A DNA stretch of 57,796 nt, from positions 1 through 57,796 of the forward strand of contig DESZ01000019.1 in assembly GCA_002361485.1 (NCBI GenBank). The letters run 5' to 3'. The stretch is from Cyanobacteria bacterium UBA3301. GTDB lineage: Bacteria; Cyanobacteriota; Vampirovibrionia; Gastranaerophilales; Gastranaerophilaceae. A program made the position numbers and the translations under genes. The notes beneath the pieces were generated by a model. The model had not been told where the DNA came from. It worked only from the letters and a program-made list of their open reading frames with translations, and did no database searches. The stretch's first letter is position 1, and every line of letters starts with the position of its first letter. Of this stretch, positions 25,115 through 34,120 are shown piece after piece.

Positions 25115-26428
25115 TTATCCCTCTTTATTTAATAATGTTTTTAATTCGCTTATCACAATATCCAATGCGCCTTGCTGTTCTTGGAATATTGTATGACAAT
25201 CATTACAAGCCTTTTGATAAAATTCTGCATCTGATAATAATTTTTCAATATAATCGGATAATTCTGACGGGGTTTTAACAATTTTTCCCGCATCAGAGCG
25301 CGATAACAACCAATAAATATCCCTAAAATTGTGTATTGAAGGCCCTGTTATGGTTGGTTTACCGTAAACAGTTGCTTCAAGGGGGTTATGCCCTCCTGTT
25401 TTATTAAAGCTTCCGCCAATAAATGCAAACGAGCAGATAGAATACATTTTGCTCAATTCACCCATAGTATCCAAAATTATTACATCCTTTTGGGTAAACT
25501 TATCATCAGCAGAGCGAAGTCCGTAATTTAAGCCCATATCATCAAGAATTTCCGTAATTTTAGGTAATCTTTGCATGTGTCGAGGAACTAACAATAATTT
25601 TATATCGTTATATTTTTCTTTTTTTTCTTTAAATATTTTCAGAATAATTTCATCTTCCCCTTTGTGGGTGCTTCCCGCAATTATTACTCTATATCCGTCC
25701 TGTCCCAAATCAACAGTTTCATTTGATTTTTTAACATCAAATTTCAAGTTTTTCATAACGGATGTTCTGTCTTTCGGCGCGCCGATTGCAAGCAATTTTT
25801 GCATATCAATCTCACTTTGGGTCAGAACTTTTGTATATTTTGATAATACAATTCCGAAAAAGAAACTGAATTTTTTATAAATAGAAAACGTAGAATCAGA
25901 CATTCTGCCGTTTATACAATAAAGTGCGATTTTTCTTCTTTTGCATGATGAAGCAAAAACAGGCCACAATTCCGTTTCCGCAATCAGTACAACAGTCGGT
26001 CTGATTTTATTTAAAAAAGAATGAACACAATATGTAATATCAAACGGGAAATACGTTATAAAATCCGCGACGCCTGAATATTTCTTTAATGCAATTTCTT
26101 GTCCCGTTTTTGTTCCTGTTGTTACAACTATTTTATAATCGGGAAAAACCTCTTTTGTCTTTTTAATAAGATTTTCCAATGCAATAACTTCACCAACCGA
26201 AACCCCGTGATACATGATAACTTTATCACCCAAATCAGGAGCCTTAAAAAATCCTAATTTTTCTTTCCACCCATATAAGAATTTTCCGCTTATTACACGG
26301 ACAATGTAGTAAAACGGTAATAATACGATGAACAAAAACGTAGAAACAAGTCCGTATAAGAAAAATATATCAAAAATTGATATAAGTATTAAAATCAGCA
26401 ATATTATTAAAATTGAATAAATAACCAT
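25115..26428 (-). CDS. waaA: 3-deoxy-D-manno-octulosonic acid (Kdo) transferase
   Basis: WaaA adds Kdo from CMP-Kdo to lipid A precursor at the inner face of the inner membrane. The 437-residue protein has an N-terminal membrane anchor (about 3-43), the HGVSVGEV motif near residue 72, AETELWP, and the C-terminal GT-B donor site with GGSFNKTGGHNPLEA. The presence of waaA implies lipopolysaccharide and hence an outer membrane. No Shine-Dalgarno is evident before the ATG, where a TAAATT lies 9 nt upstream. It is followed directly by leuC in one transcript, an odd functional pairing. Confidence 0.95.
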   Translation of the reverse strand: MVIYSILIILLILILISIFDIFFLYGLVSTFLFIVLLPFYYIVRVISGKFLYGWKEKLGFFKAPDLGDKVIMYHGVSVGEVIALENLIKKTKEVFPDYKIVVTTGTKTGQEIALKKYSGVADFITYFPFDITYCVHSFLNKIRPTVVLIAETELWPVFASSCKRRKIALYCINGRMSDSTFSIYKKFSFFFGIVLSKYTKVLTQSEIDMQKLLAIGAPKDRTSVMKNLKFDVKKSNETVDLGQDGYRVIIAGSTHKGEDEIILKIFKEKKEKYNDIKLLLVPRHMQRLPKITEILDDMGLNYGLRSADDKFTQKDVIILDTMGELSKMYSICSFAFIGGSFNKTGGHNPLEATVYGKPTITGPSIHNFRDIYWLLSRSDAGKIVKTPSELSDYIEKLLSDAEFYQKACNDCHTIFQEQQGALDIVISELKTLLNKEG

Positions 26429-26512
26429 GATATTAATAATTTATCGCAAAAATTAAAGTTTTCAATAAAAAAAGCCGATAATATATATGTAAATTTACAA
26501 AAAAGGTATACC

Positions 26513-27721
26513 ATGGATATTTCAAGAATAGAGGCATATAACCCGTCAAGGATAGATTGGAAAAGACTTACCGCAAAAGAGATTATGCAGTATAAAAATC
26601 GCGGTGTAGAAGTTCCTGATATTTATCTTCAATGGGCAAATGATTTTTTAAATACGGTAGAAGCGCAAAGAAATGACCAAATAACATATGAAAGTGCAGA
26701 AGCTCAAGCTCGAAATCAAACAACCGAACATGCCAGAAAATCGAATGGAGAACTTGTCCCAACAGGGCAAAATTCAATAGACGGATCCGAAACAGGAGAC
26801 GAAGAAGTTCAAGAAAATGAAAATGCGCCTCAGGTTTCCATAGAACAAGCACAAAATACCGAAAACGCACAAGGGAACACCGAAAATTCCGCTAACAAGC
26901 CGCTAAGCGCATCAGAACTAAGAGAGAAGATGAAAAAAGAGGGCGCAAGCGTAATTGATATTGCATCAACATTTAAAGGAATAAGCGATACTAACAGCGC
27001 AAATTCAATAGAATCAACAGACACTTCAAATAATATTCAAGCAACATCGTCTAATATTATCGAAGAATTAGAAAGCGATATGCAAGATTTGATGAGCCAA
27101 ATAGACGAAGCAAAAAATGAAATTAAAAACATTGCGCCAAAAGCGGATGATCAAGGCGCACTGGCAAGAATTAACCAATTACAGGCTGAAATAAATGCTT
27201 TGGATGAAAGCGGAATTTCAGAACTTGTTAATACTGAAGCAACCTTTGATGAATACGATGCAATATTAGAACAACAAGCAGGCATAGGCGAAACTGCACA
27301 AGAATACGGAGCAGAAACCGTTTCCGCAGGGAAAGATGCTATGATAGGTATTTTCTTCGACGCATTCGGAAGAAATGTAATTTCTTCAGGAGCGAAAGCT
27401 ATTGCCGAGGGAACCAATGCAATAAATGCACAAAATGAAGCTTCGAATACAAATCAAGAAAGTCAATCAAGATTAAACGCTCTTGAATCCGATATGGAAG
27501 CTAAAACAGGTATTAATATCGTAAGAGAAACCGAAACTGAAGAAAATACTGAAGAAAATAATACCGAAAAAACCCCGACAAATAAAGCAGAAGAAAAGCC
27601 GGAATCCGAAAAAGCCGTTAAAACTTCACAAAATGACGGCACTGACAATACAGACAAAGCAAATACAGACGTAAACGAAATAATTAAACGCAAAATAAGA
27701 CGCGGCGAAAATATGGGCTAA
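26513..27721 (+). CDS. Unrecognised 402-residue low-complexity / coiled-coil protein
   Basis: The family is unknown. The N-terminal 55 residues look ordered (SRIDWKRLTAKEIMQYKNRG). Then come long Gln/Asn/Glu-rich disordered stretches (about 56-150), a coiled-coil-like segment (about 175-240), and a Gly/Ala segment (about 258-300). The tail is Glu/Thr/Lys-rich and ends in KRKIRRGEN. It carries ASTFKGIS near residue 150, related to the FxG motif of other unknown proteins here. AAAGG precedes the ATG. The stop overlaps that of rpe, convergently. Confidence 0.55.
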   Translation: MDISRIEAYNPSRIDWKRLTAKEIMQYKNRGVEVPDIYLQWANDFLNTVEAQRNDQITYESAEAQARNQTTEHARKSNGELVPTGQNSIDGSETGDEEVQENENAPQVSIEQAQNTENAQGNTENSANKPLSASELREKMKKEGASVIDIASTFKGISDTNSANSIESTDTSNNIQATSSNIIEELESDMQDLMSQIDEAKNEIKNIAPKADDQGALARINQLQAEINALDESGISELVNTEATFDEYDAILEQQAGIGETAQEYGAETVSAGKDAMIGIFFDAFGRNVISSGAKAIAEGTNAINAQNEASNTNQESQSRLNALESDMEAKTGINIVRETETEENTEENNTEKTPTNKAEEKPESEKAVKTSQNDGTDNTDKANTDVNEIIKRKIRRGENMG

Positions 27722-28365
27722 TATTTTAGTGATTGGATTGCTTTTTTAATATCGGAGGATTTGTATATATAACTTCCTGCAACAAGAGAATTGGCGCCAA
27801 ATTCTTTGCATATCTTGCCTGTCTTTTCGTTAATACCGCCATCAACCTGAATAATCAAATTTTCGGGCGCTACTTGTTTTATAAATTTGATTTTTTCGGC
27901 ACAATCACTCATAAACTCTTGCCCGCCAAACCCCGGTTCAACCGTCATTACAAGCACCATATCAACAATATCAAGATACGGTATTAAAACTTCGGGAGAA
28001 GTTTTTGGTTTTATTGAGATGCCGCATTTTATTCCGAACGAGTGAATTTTTTTTATCAGATCTAAAATATTCTGACTACTGAAAATCGCTTCATAATGAA
28101 ATGTCAAAATATCAGCACCGGCATTAGCAAACGGTTCAACATATTTATCCGGATTATCAATCATTAAATGAACATCTAACGGCAAGTCAGTAATTTTTTT
28201 TAAAGATTTAACAACAGGAACTCCTATTGTAATATTCGGAACAAAATGACCGTCCATAACGTCAACATGAATCCAATCCGCACCGTTATCTTGAACAAGT
28301 TTAACATCCCGTTCAAGATTTGCAAAATCTGCTGATAATATTGATGGTGAAATTATTGTTTGCAT
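27718..28365 (-). CDS. rpe: Ribulose-phosphate 3-epimerase
   Basis: Rpe interconverts ribulose 5-phosphate and xylulose 5-phosphate in the pentose phosphate pathway. The TIM-barrel protein shows ISPSILSADF, HVDVMDGHFVPN (metal and catalytic Asp), DVHLMI, VEPGFGGQ and QVDGGIN. The ATG at 28365 overlaps the rnc stop as TAATG; an upstream in-frame codon at 28392 lies inside rnc and is not needed. The length of 215 residues is normal. It is the last gene of the pyrH-frr-cdsA-rnc-rpe run. Confidence 0.96.
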   Translation of the reverse strand: MQTIISPSILSADFANLERDVKLVQDNGADWIHVDVMDGHFVPNITIGVPVVKSLKKITDLPLDVHLMIDNPDKYVEPFANAGADILTFHYEAIFSSQNILDLIKKIHSFGIKCGISIKPKTSPEVLIPYLDIVDMVLVMTVEPGFGGQEFMSDCAEKIKFIKQVAPENLIIQVDGGINEKTGKICKEFGANSLVAGSYIYKSSDIKKAIQSLKY

Positions 28366-29051
28366 TAATTTATTACCCCTAATTTTTTGCAAGCAACGTA
28401 TGCGGCTTTTTGCTCGGCATCTTTTTTAGATTTCCCGACTTCTGCTGCCAATACTTCATCTCTATAACTTACTTGAACCTCAAATTGCTTTTTATGCTCA
28501 GGGCCGGATTCTTTTATAACTGTATAAACAGGTCTTTCCTTAGTTAATCCTTGAGTATATTCTTGCAAAATCTCTTTAGCGTTATAAATCGGTAAATTAT
28601 CTTTAACATCTTTTATCAAAGGTGAAAAAGTCTTTTCGATATATGAACGGATTTCCGCAAATTTACCGTCAAGATAATATGCGCCTAATACGGCTTCAAA
28701 AGCACACGCGCATATAGAATTGAGCTTTCTGCCGCCATGCTTTTCTTCCGATTTATTCATAATTATAATGTCAGCCAAGCCGTTTTTCTTTGCAATTTCC
28801 GCTAACATATTATCAGATACTAAAATTGCACGGATTTTTGACATTTCACCTTCTCTTGAATCGGGAAAAACCCTGTATAACAAATCTGATACCGTAAGTT
28901 TTAAAACAGCATCGCCCAAAAACTCCATTCTTTCATAGCAATCTGTATACGGCAAATTATTATCCTGTATATATGAAGGATGAGTAAGCGCTTTTTTATA
29001 CAAATCAGGTGTTAATGTTTCTATTCCGAATATATTTGAAACAGTTTTCAT
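28365..29051 (-). CDS. rnc: Ribonuclease III
   Basis: RNase III cuts double-stranded RNA, processing rRNA and some mRNAs. The 228-residue protein has the catalytic signature ERMEFLGDAVL near residue 41, a second acidic site in AFEAVLGAYYLD, and a C-terminal dsRNA-binding domain (about 155-226) ending in KKDAEQKAAYVACKKLG. The ATG overlaps the cdsA stop by one base (TAATG), so translation is coupled. Confidence 0.97.
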   Translation of the reverse strand: MKTVSNIFGIETLTPDLYKKALTHPSYIQDNNLPYTDCYERMEFLGDAVLKLTVSDLLYRVFPDSREGEMSKIRAILVSDNMLAEIAKKNGLADIIIMNKSEEKHGGRKLNSICACAFEAVLGAYYLDGKFAEIRSYIEKTFSPLIKDVKDNLPIYNAKEILQEYTQGLTKERPVYTVIKESGPEHKKQFEVQVSYRDEVLAAEVGKSKKDAEQKAAYVACKKLGVIN

Positions 29052-29929
29052 TAGTGCAAAAATCCTTTTATGAATTCAACAGTTGCACCCATCCATTCTG
29101 TTTTGAAAATGAAATATTTAACGAAATAATACATTATAGGAATAGTCAGAGCAAAACTGTCGGTTCTGTCCAAAAAACCTCCATGCCCCGGTAACGAGTC
29201 GCCCGAATCTTTAACACCGGCATCACGCTTAAGTAATGATTCACATAAATCACCAATTTGCGCGAACGTTGTACATATTAACCCTGCGATTAATGATAAC
29301 CACCAGCTTATTCCCAAGAAGAATATCCCAATGATTTCTGCCATAAATACGGAACAAACAGCACCACCTATTGAACCTTCTATTGATTTGTTAGGACTTA
29401 CCGTTGGTGCTAATTTATGCTTGCCCCATCTTGTCCCGACATAGTAGCACCCCACATCAGTTGAGATGATACATGCAAGCATCATAATGACAAATCCTAA
29501 ACCGCTGTCATATTGTGCACATTCAAGATTTCTGAAAAATATTAAATGCAGCGGAAACCATCCGCAATAAACCATTCCGAATAATGTTGTTGCAACATTT
29601 GCAATATAAGGTTGTCTACCGACAAATAATACCCACATAAAAGAACACATCGCACAAATTGTTAATGTTGCTGCGACCAAATCAAAACGCTCAAAATAAA
29701 CAATTATTGCTAATGCGATTTCCGTTCCGTATATGACTTTTAAACTCGGATAAAACCCTTTGTGGTTAAGAATTTTTACATATTCTTTCGTTGCAAAAGC
29801 CAATACAACAGCTAACAACCCCAAAAGAGCCAATCCGCCGTATATAATACATTCTGCCACAATCCATCCGAATAAAAATCCGGTTAACATTCGGACAGCA
29901 TTTTTATTCAGACCCAAATCCAATTTCAT
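29051..29929 (-). CDS. cdsA: Phosphatidate cytidylyltransferase
   Basis: CdsA makes CDP-diacylglycerol from phosphatidate and CTP, the branch point of phospholipid synthesis. The 292-residue protein is an integral membrane protein of about eight helices. It has the family signature near its C-terminus: KRDAGVKDSGDSLPGHGG followed by DRTD. The start overlaps the frr stop as TAATG. The pyrH-frr-cdsA order is widely conserved. Confidence 0.97.
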   Translation of the reverse strand: MKLDLGLNKNAVRMLTGFLFGWIVAECIIYGGLALLGLLAVVLAFATKEYVKILNHKGFYPSLKVIYGTEIALAIIVYFERFDLVAATLTICAMCSFMWVLFVGRQPYIANVATTLFGMVYCGWFPLHLIFFRNLECAQYDSGLGFVIMMLACIISTDVGCYYVGTRWGKHKLAPTVSPNKSIEGSIGGAVCSVFMAEIIGIFFLGISWWLSLIAGLICTTFAQIGDLCESLLKRDAGVKDSGDSLPGHGGFLDRTDSFALTIPIMYYFVKYFIFKTEWMGATVEFIKGFLH

Positions 29930-30495
29930 TATACCGTCATAACCTCTTTTTCTTTTGCTTCTACGGCTTTATCAATACTGTCAGTATATTTATCTGTTAT
30001 TTTTTGAATTTTATCCTGATGATCTTTTACGGCATCTTCAGGAAGATTTTCGTCTTTTTCAATTTTTTTCAATTTATCAACCATTTCACGACGAATATTT
30101 CTTATTGCAACTTTTGCGTCTTCCCCTAACTTTTTGACATCTTTCGCAATTTCACGACGTCTGTCTTCGGTTAAAGGTGGGAACGGAAGTCTTATACATG
30201 TCCCGTCCGAGTTTGGAGTAATTCCTATCTCAGCTTTAATTATCCCTTTTTCTATTTCTTTCATAATAGTTTTATCATAAGGTGTAATTACAAGAGTTGT
30301 ACCGTCTTGAACCGTTACTTGAGACATTTGTCTTAAAGGAGTAGGTGCTCCGTAATATTCTACAACAACTTTATCCAAAATCGCAGGATTTGCACGCCCT
30401 GAACGAACTGATGCAAATTCTTTTTGCAATTGTCCAATAGCTTTTTCCATTTTTTCTTCGCCGAATAAAAACATTTCATCTAATGCTTCTGACAT
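29929..30495 (-). CDS. frr: Ribosome recycling factor
   Basis: Frr with EF-G splits the post-termination ribosome. The 188-residue product, mostly the long three-helix bundle, contains VRSGRANPAILD near residue 31, YYGAPTPLRQMSQV, and the REIAKDVKK and IRNIRREMVDKLKK helices. AGAGG precedes the ATG, 13 nt after the pyrH stop. Confidence 0.98.
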   Translation of the reverse strand: MSEALDEMFLFGEEKMEKAIGQLQKEFASVRSGRANPAILDKVVVEYYGAPTPLRQMSQVTVQDGTTLVITPYDKTIMKEIEKGIIKAEIGITPNSDGTCIRLPFPPLTEDRRREIAKDVKKLGEDAKVAIRNIRREMVDKLKKIEKDENLPEDAVKDHQDKIQKITDKYTDSIDKAVEAKEKEVMTV

Positions 30496-30508
30496 TTTTT
30501 ACCTCTTT

Positions 30509-31219
30509 CTAATTTATATAAGTTCCTAATTTTTCGCCATTAAGTATATCTTTTATTCCGTTTTCTTTCTTGAAATCAAAAACAATAATCGGAATATTAT
30601 TTTGTTTGCAAAGGTCACAAGCTGATGTATCCATAACCTTTAAGCCTTTTATAATAATATCATCGTATTTCATTTCATCAATTTTTTTAGCATTCGGATC
30701 TTTGTTCGGGTCTGCCGTATAAACTCCGTCAACTCCGTTTTTAGCCATAAGCATTGCCTGAGCGTTAATTTCCGATGCTCTTAATGCTGCAGCTGTATCG
30801 GTTGTAAAGAAAGGATTTCCCGTTCCTGCCGCAAAAATAACTACTCTGCCTTTTTCAAGGTGTCTGATTGCACGGTGTCTTATGTACGGTTCTGCTATTT
30901 GATTCATTGCAATAGCTGTTTGAACTCTGCAGGATACTCCTATTTGAGTTAATGCACTTTGTAGAGTAATTGCATTCATAACTGTTGCCAGCATACCGAC
31001 ATAATCGCCTGTTGCTCTGTCTAAACCTATTTTTGTACTGTTTTTCATTCCGCGGAAGATATTTCCGCCTCCGACGACAACAGCAACTTCTGCGCCCATA
31101 TCAACAACTTTTTTTATTTCATTAGCAATCATTGTAACGGGTTCGGGAGCAATACCGAACTGTTGTTCCCCCAATAAAGCTTCCCCGCTGACCTTTAATA
31201 ATATCCTCTTATATTTCAA
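30509..31219 (-). CDS. pyrH: UMP kinase
   Basis: PyrH phosphorylates UMP to UDP as a hexamer. The 236-residue amino-acid-kinase fold shows KVSGEALLGE, VVGGGNIFRG, GLDRATGDYVGMLATVMNA and FAAGTGNPFFTTDTAA. The start is TTG at 31219 with AGGGAG about 9 nt upstream. A TTATAA lies just before that, so the operon promoter is close. This is the first gene of the five-gene run. Confidence 0.97.
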   Translation of the reverse strand: MKYKRILLKVSGEALLGEQQFGIAPEPVTMIANEIKKVVDMGAEVAVVVGGGNIFRGMKNSTKIGLDRATGDYVGMLATVMNAITLQSALTQIGVSCRVQTAIAMNQIAEPYIRHRAIRHLEKGRVVIFAAGTGNPFFTTDTAAALRASEINAQAMLMAKNGVDGVYTADPNKDPNAKKIDEMKYDDIIIKGLKVMDTSACDLCKQNNIPIIVFDFKKENGIKDILNGEKLGTYIN

Positions 31220-31305
31220 TTTAAAATTCTCCCTAACTTTATAATGTTTATACTCTAAACATATAAAACTGTAAATACTATTTATAGTTTTATAACAAAA
31301 TATAT

Positions 31306-32034
31306 TTACGCTTCTCCGAAATCTTCAACAGAAACTGATTCAACCTGATCCAACTGTTGAAAATCTTTATACAAATCAGCTATATGCATTTTTTCGGGTA
31401 TGGCAATGATACAGGTTATTTTCGTGGTATTACCGTCATTATTAAACTTACGTTTTTTAATCTCCGTTATATCCTGAAAATTCTGCAATAAATAATCTTG
31501 AACGGTTTTTGAATATTCGTTTGTGCAAATAACTCCAACTTTTACCATTTTTGTTTTCTTGGTAGAGTTTGGCAAAACATTACGTTCAAATACCCTTATT
31601 ATAACAAGAGTCAAAATGGCTAAAGCCGTTCCTGCAAAAGCCGTTCCAAACATTCCGGCGCCGCATGCCATACCTATACTTGCAGCTATCCACAATGTAG
31701 CAGCCGTAGTTAATCCGAAAACAATAGGCCCGTTTCTTAAAACAGTACCTGCACCGATAAAACCGATACCTGTTACGACTTGTGCCGCAACACGCGCGGT
31801 ATCTCGAACACCCGTTGCCTGCGAAACTATTACATTATCACCGTTTGCAAATGTCGGGAAACCGTATATGGATATCAATGTGAATATACAAGCGCCTAAA
31901 GCTACCATAATATGCGTTCTTAATCCCGCATATTTATTGGTTAATTCTCTCTCTAACCCTATACAAAAGCTAAAACCTACCGCTGCCGCTATTCTTATTA
32001 CAAAATCCCAATTTACAAAACTTGCATCAATCAT
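31306..32034 (-). CDS. MgtC/SapB family membrane protein
   Basis: The 242-residue protein has four to five N-terminal membrane helices with the family motifs GLERE, GLRTH, QVVTGIGFIGAG and LTTAATLW, then a cytoplasmic ACT-like tail (about 165-240). MgtC proteins are linked to magnesium limitation and, in pathogens, to restraint of ATP synthase; the role in this organism is not determined. It lies 20 nt after the peptide permease gene, with AGAAGGAT as ribosome site, so it seems to be the last gene of the transporter operon. Confidence 0.92.
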   Translation of the reverse strand: MIDASFVNWDFVIRIAAAVGFSFCIGLERELTNKYAGLRTHIMVALGACIFTLISIYGFPTFANGDNVIVSQATGVRDTARVAAQVVTGIGFIGAGTVLRNGPIVFGLTTAATLWIAASIGMACGAGMFGTAFAGTALAILTLVIIRVFERNVLPNSTKKTKMVKVGVICTNEYSKTVQDYLLQNFQDITEIKKRKFNNDGNTTKITCIIAIPEKMHIADLYKDFQQLDQVESVSVEDFGEA

Positions 32035-32054
32035 TTTTCATCCTTCTTTGTTTA

Positions 32055-33122
32055 TTATCTTACCTTACTTTTCGGGTCTAAAACATCTCTGATTGTATCA
32101 CCGATTAAATTGAAAGCCAAAACTGATACAAATATTAAAAATCCCGGAGTTAACAGCCAAGGTCTGTATAAAATATTTGTAAATTCTTGAGCTTCTTTGA
32201 GCATATTACCCCAGCTTGCGTCAGGCTGTTGAATACCCAATCCCAAAAAGCTTAACCCTGATTCTGACAGAATATAAGACGGAACGGATAATGTCATTGC
32301 AACAATAACAAAACTCGTTGTCTGAGGCAAAATATGTTTAATAATTATGCGCAAATCCGAAGCTCCTATTGATTTTGCAGACTGTACATAATCTTCATTT
32401 TTGATTGATAAAACCATCCCTCTGACAACTCTTGCAAATCCAGCCCATCCGATTAGGGCAAGAATTATTACAATCAATAAAAATCTCTGGGTACTTGTCA
32501 TCCCCGAAGGCAAGACAGATGCAAGTATTATCAAAAGATAAAAACTCGGAATTGCCATAATACTTTCGGCAAATCGCATCATTAACATATCGACTTTTCC
32601 GCCGAAATACCCTGAAATTCCGCCGTATAACAAACCTATCGGAAATAATACCAACAATGCCAAAAATCCGATAGTCATGGAAATTCTTCCGCCGAACAAT
32701 AAACGAGAAAATACATCCCTGCCGTTTATATCGGTTCCTAACAAAAACATTCTTCCGCCTTCATCTGTTGTGAATAAATGGCGTTTCATCGGTATAAGAC
32801 CCAAAAATTTATACGGCTGACCTTTTGAAAAGAATTTTATATAATGCTTTTTACTTCTGTCAAATTTGTATTTTATTTCCAATGAATTTTGGTCAAATTC
32901 TCTTACATAATTATAAGTATAAGGTTTTGAGAACTTTCCGTTTTCGTCAATAGTAAAAACTTTTGACGGCGGAACATAAGCCATTGTTCTGTCTGAAAAA
33001 TCTTTTGTATACGGGGCGATAAAATCCGCAAAAAACAGTGCAAGATATATTATCCCAAGAACTATAAGGGCAGCACGCGCAAATTTATCTTTCCATAATT
33101 GAATAATCACTTCTCTAAACAT
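32055..33122 (-). CDS. Peptide ABC transporter permease, DppC/OppC type
   Basis: This is a 355-residue inner-membrane permease. One N-terminal helix is followed by a long periplasmic insert (about 40-125), longer than in standard DppC, then five core helices. The coupling-helix motif is SIGASDLRIIIKHILP, and the C-terminal FDLG-type end is present as LGLGIQQPDASWGNML. The ATG overlaps the preceding permease stop (TAATG). Its partner ATPase may be the OppF-type gene at 53297. Confidence 0.92.
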   Translation of the reverse strand: MFREVIIQLWKDKFARAALIVLGIIYLALFFADFIAPYTKDFSDRTMAYVPPSKVFTIDENGKFSKPYTYNYVREFDQNSLEIKYKFDRSKKHYIKFFSKGQPYKFLGLIPMKRHLFTTDEGGRMFLLGTDINGRDVFSRLLFGGRISMTIGFLALLVLFPIGLLYGGISGYFGGKVDMLMMRFAESIMAIPSFYLLIILASVLPSGMTSTQRFLLIVIILALIGWAGFARVVRGMVLSIKNEDYVQSAKSIGASDLRIIIKHILPQTTSFVIVAMTLSVPSYILSESGLSFLGLGIQQPDASWGNMLKEAQEFTNILYRPWLLTPGFLIFVSVLAFNLIGDTIRDVLDPKSKVR

Positions 33123-34093
33123 TATGCACCCGTCCTTATTCTCGGATCCGTAATAATAAGAAGAATATCCGCTATTAGATTACCTAAAATAAGCATAACC
33201 GCACCCATCATCAAAGATGCCATTACAAGATTAATATCCGATTTCATAACAGCTTCCAAGATTAAACGTCCTAACCCGGGATATTGAAAAACGTATTCTG
33301 TCAATGCAGCCCCTGACAATAACCCTGCAAATTCAAATCCTAACAATGTAATCATGGGGTTAACGGCATTTCTTAATGCGTGCTTATATATAACAACATT
33401 TTCGCTTAAGCCTTTTGCCCTTGCAAATTTTACATAATCACTATCCAAAACGTCAAGCATATTTGCTCTCATTTGTCTTTGAAGTCCTGCTAAAGATATT
33501 GTAAACAGTACAAATACAGGCAAAATCAAATGATGAGTAATATCCCAAAATTTTCCGAATATATTCATATCGGCATATCCTGCACTTGTCAGACCGCCAA
33601 TAGGGAACCAGCCTGTCCTTACTGCAAACATCAATAAAAGCACTGCAAAGAAAAATGACGGAATTGCCATTCCTATACTTGTGACAACAGTCATTATTCT
33701 GTCAAACGGGGTTTTCCACCGAACCGCAGCAAGTATTCCCAGCGGAACACCGACTAGCCATGTCAATAAAATTACAATAGAAGTTAATAACAAAGTATTC
33801 GGTATACGCTCCGCTAATTTTGAGCTGACTTTTTCGCCCGTTGAAGTTACTCCCAAATCACCTTTGACAAAAGATATTGCCCATTTTCCGTATTGAACTA
33901 TTATAGGCTTATCCAAACCTAATCTTGCTCTTTCTTTTTCGACCGTTTCAGGCGAAATAGAAGGATTTAATTTTAGTTCCGCTAACGGATCAACAGGTGA
34001 TAATCTTATTATGAAAAAGCTTACCACTGATACTATTATCAAAAGCGGTATCGTTTGAAGTATTCTTTTTAGTATGTATTTTAGTGTATCCAT
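33122..34093 (-). CDS. Peptide ABC transporter permease, DppB/OppB type
   Basis: The 323-residue permease has an N-terminal helix (about 10-30) with the DppB-type RLSPVDP loop, six helices in all, and the coupling motif ARAKGLSENVVIYKHALRNA near residue 225. An AGAG-type ribosome site precedes the ATG, 27 nt after the binding-protein gene. The end overlaps the second permease by one base, so the pair is made in equal amounts. Confidence 0.94.
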   Translation of the reverse strand: MDTLKYILKRILQTIPLLIIVSVVSFFIIRLSPVDPLAELKLNPSISPETVEKERARLGLDKPIIVQYGKWAISFVKGDLGVTSTGEKVSSKLAERIPNTLLLTSIVILLTWLVGVPLGILAAVRWKTPFDRIMTVVTSIGMAIPSFFFAVLLLMFAVRTGWFPIGGLTSAGYADMNIFGKFWDITHHLILPVFVLFTISLAGLQRQMRANMLDVLDSDYVKFARAKGLSENVVIYKHALRNAVNPMITLLGFEFAGLLSGAALTEYVFQYPGLGRLILEAVMKSDINLVMASLMMGAVMLILGNLIADILLIITDPRIRTGA

Positions 34094-34120
34094 AAATCTT
34101 CTCTTGCTGCAATAACAAAA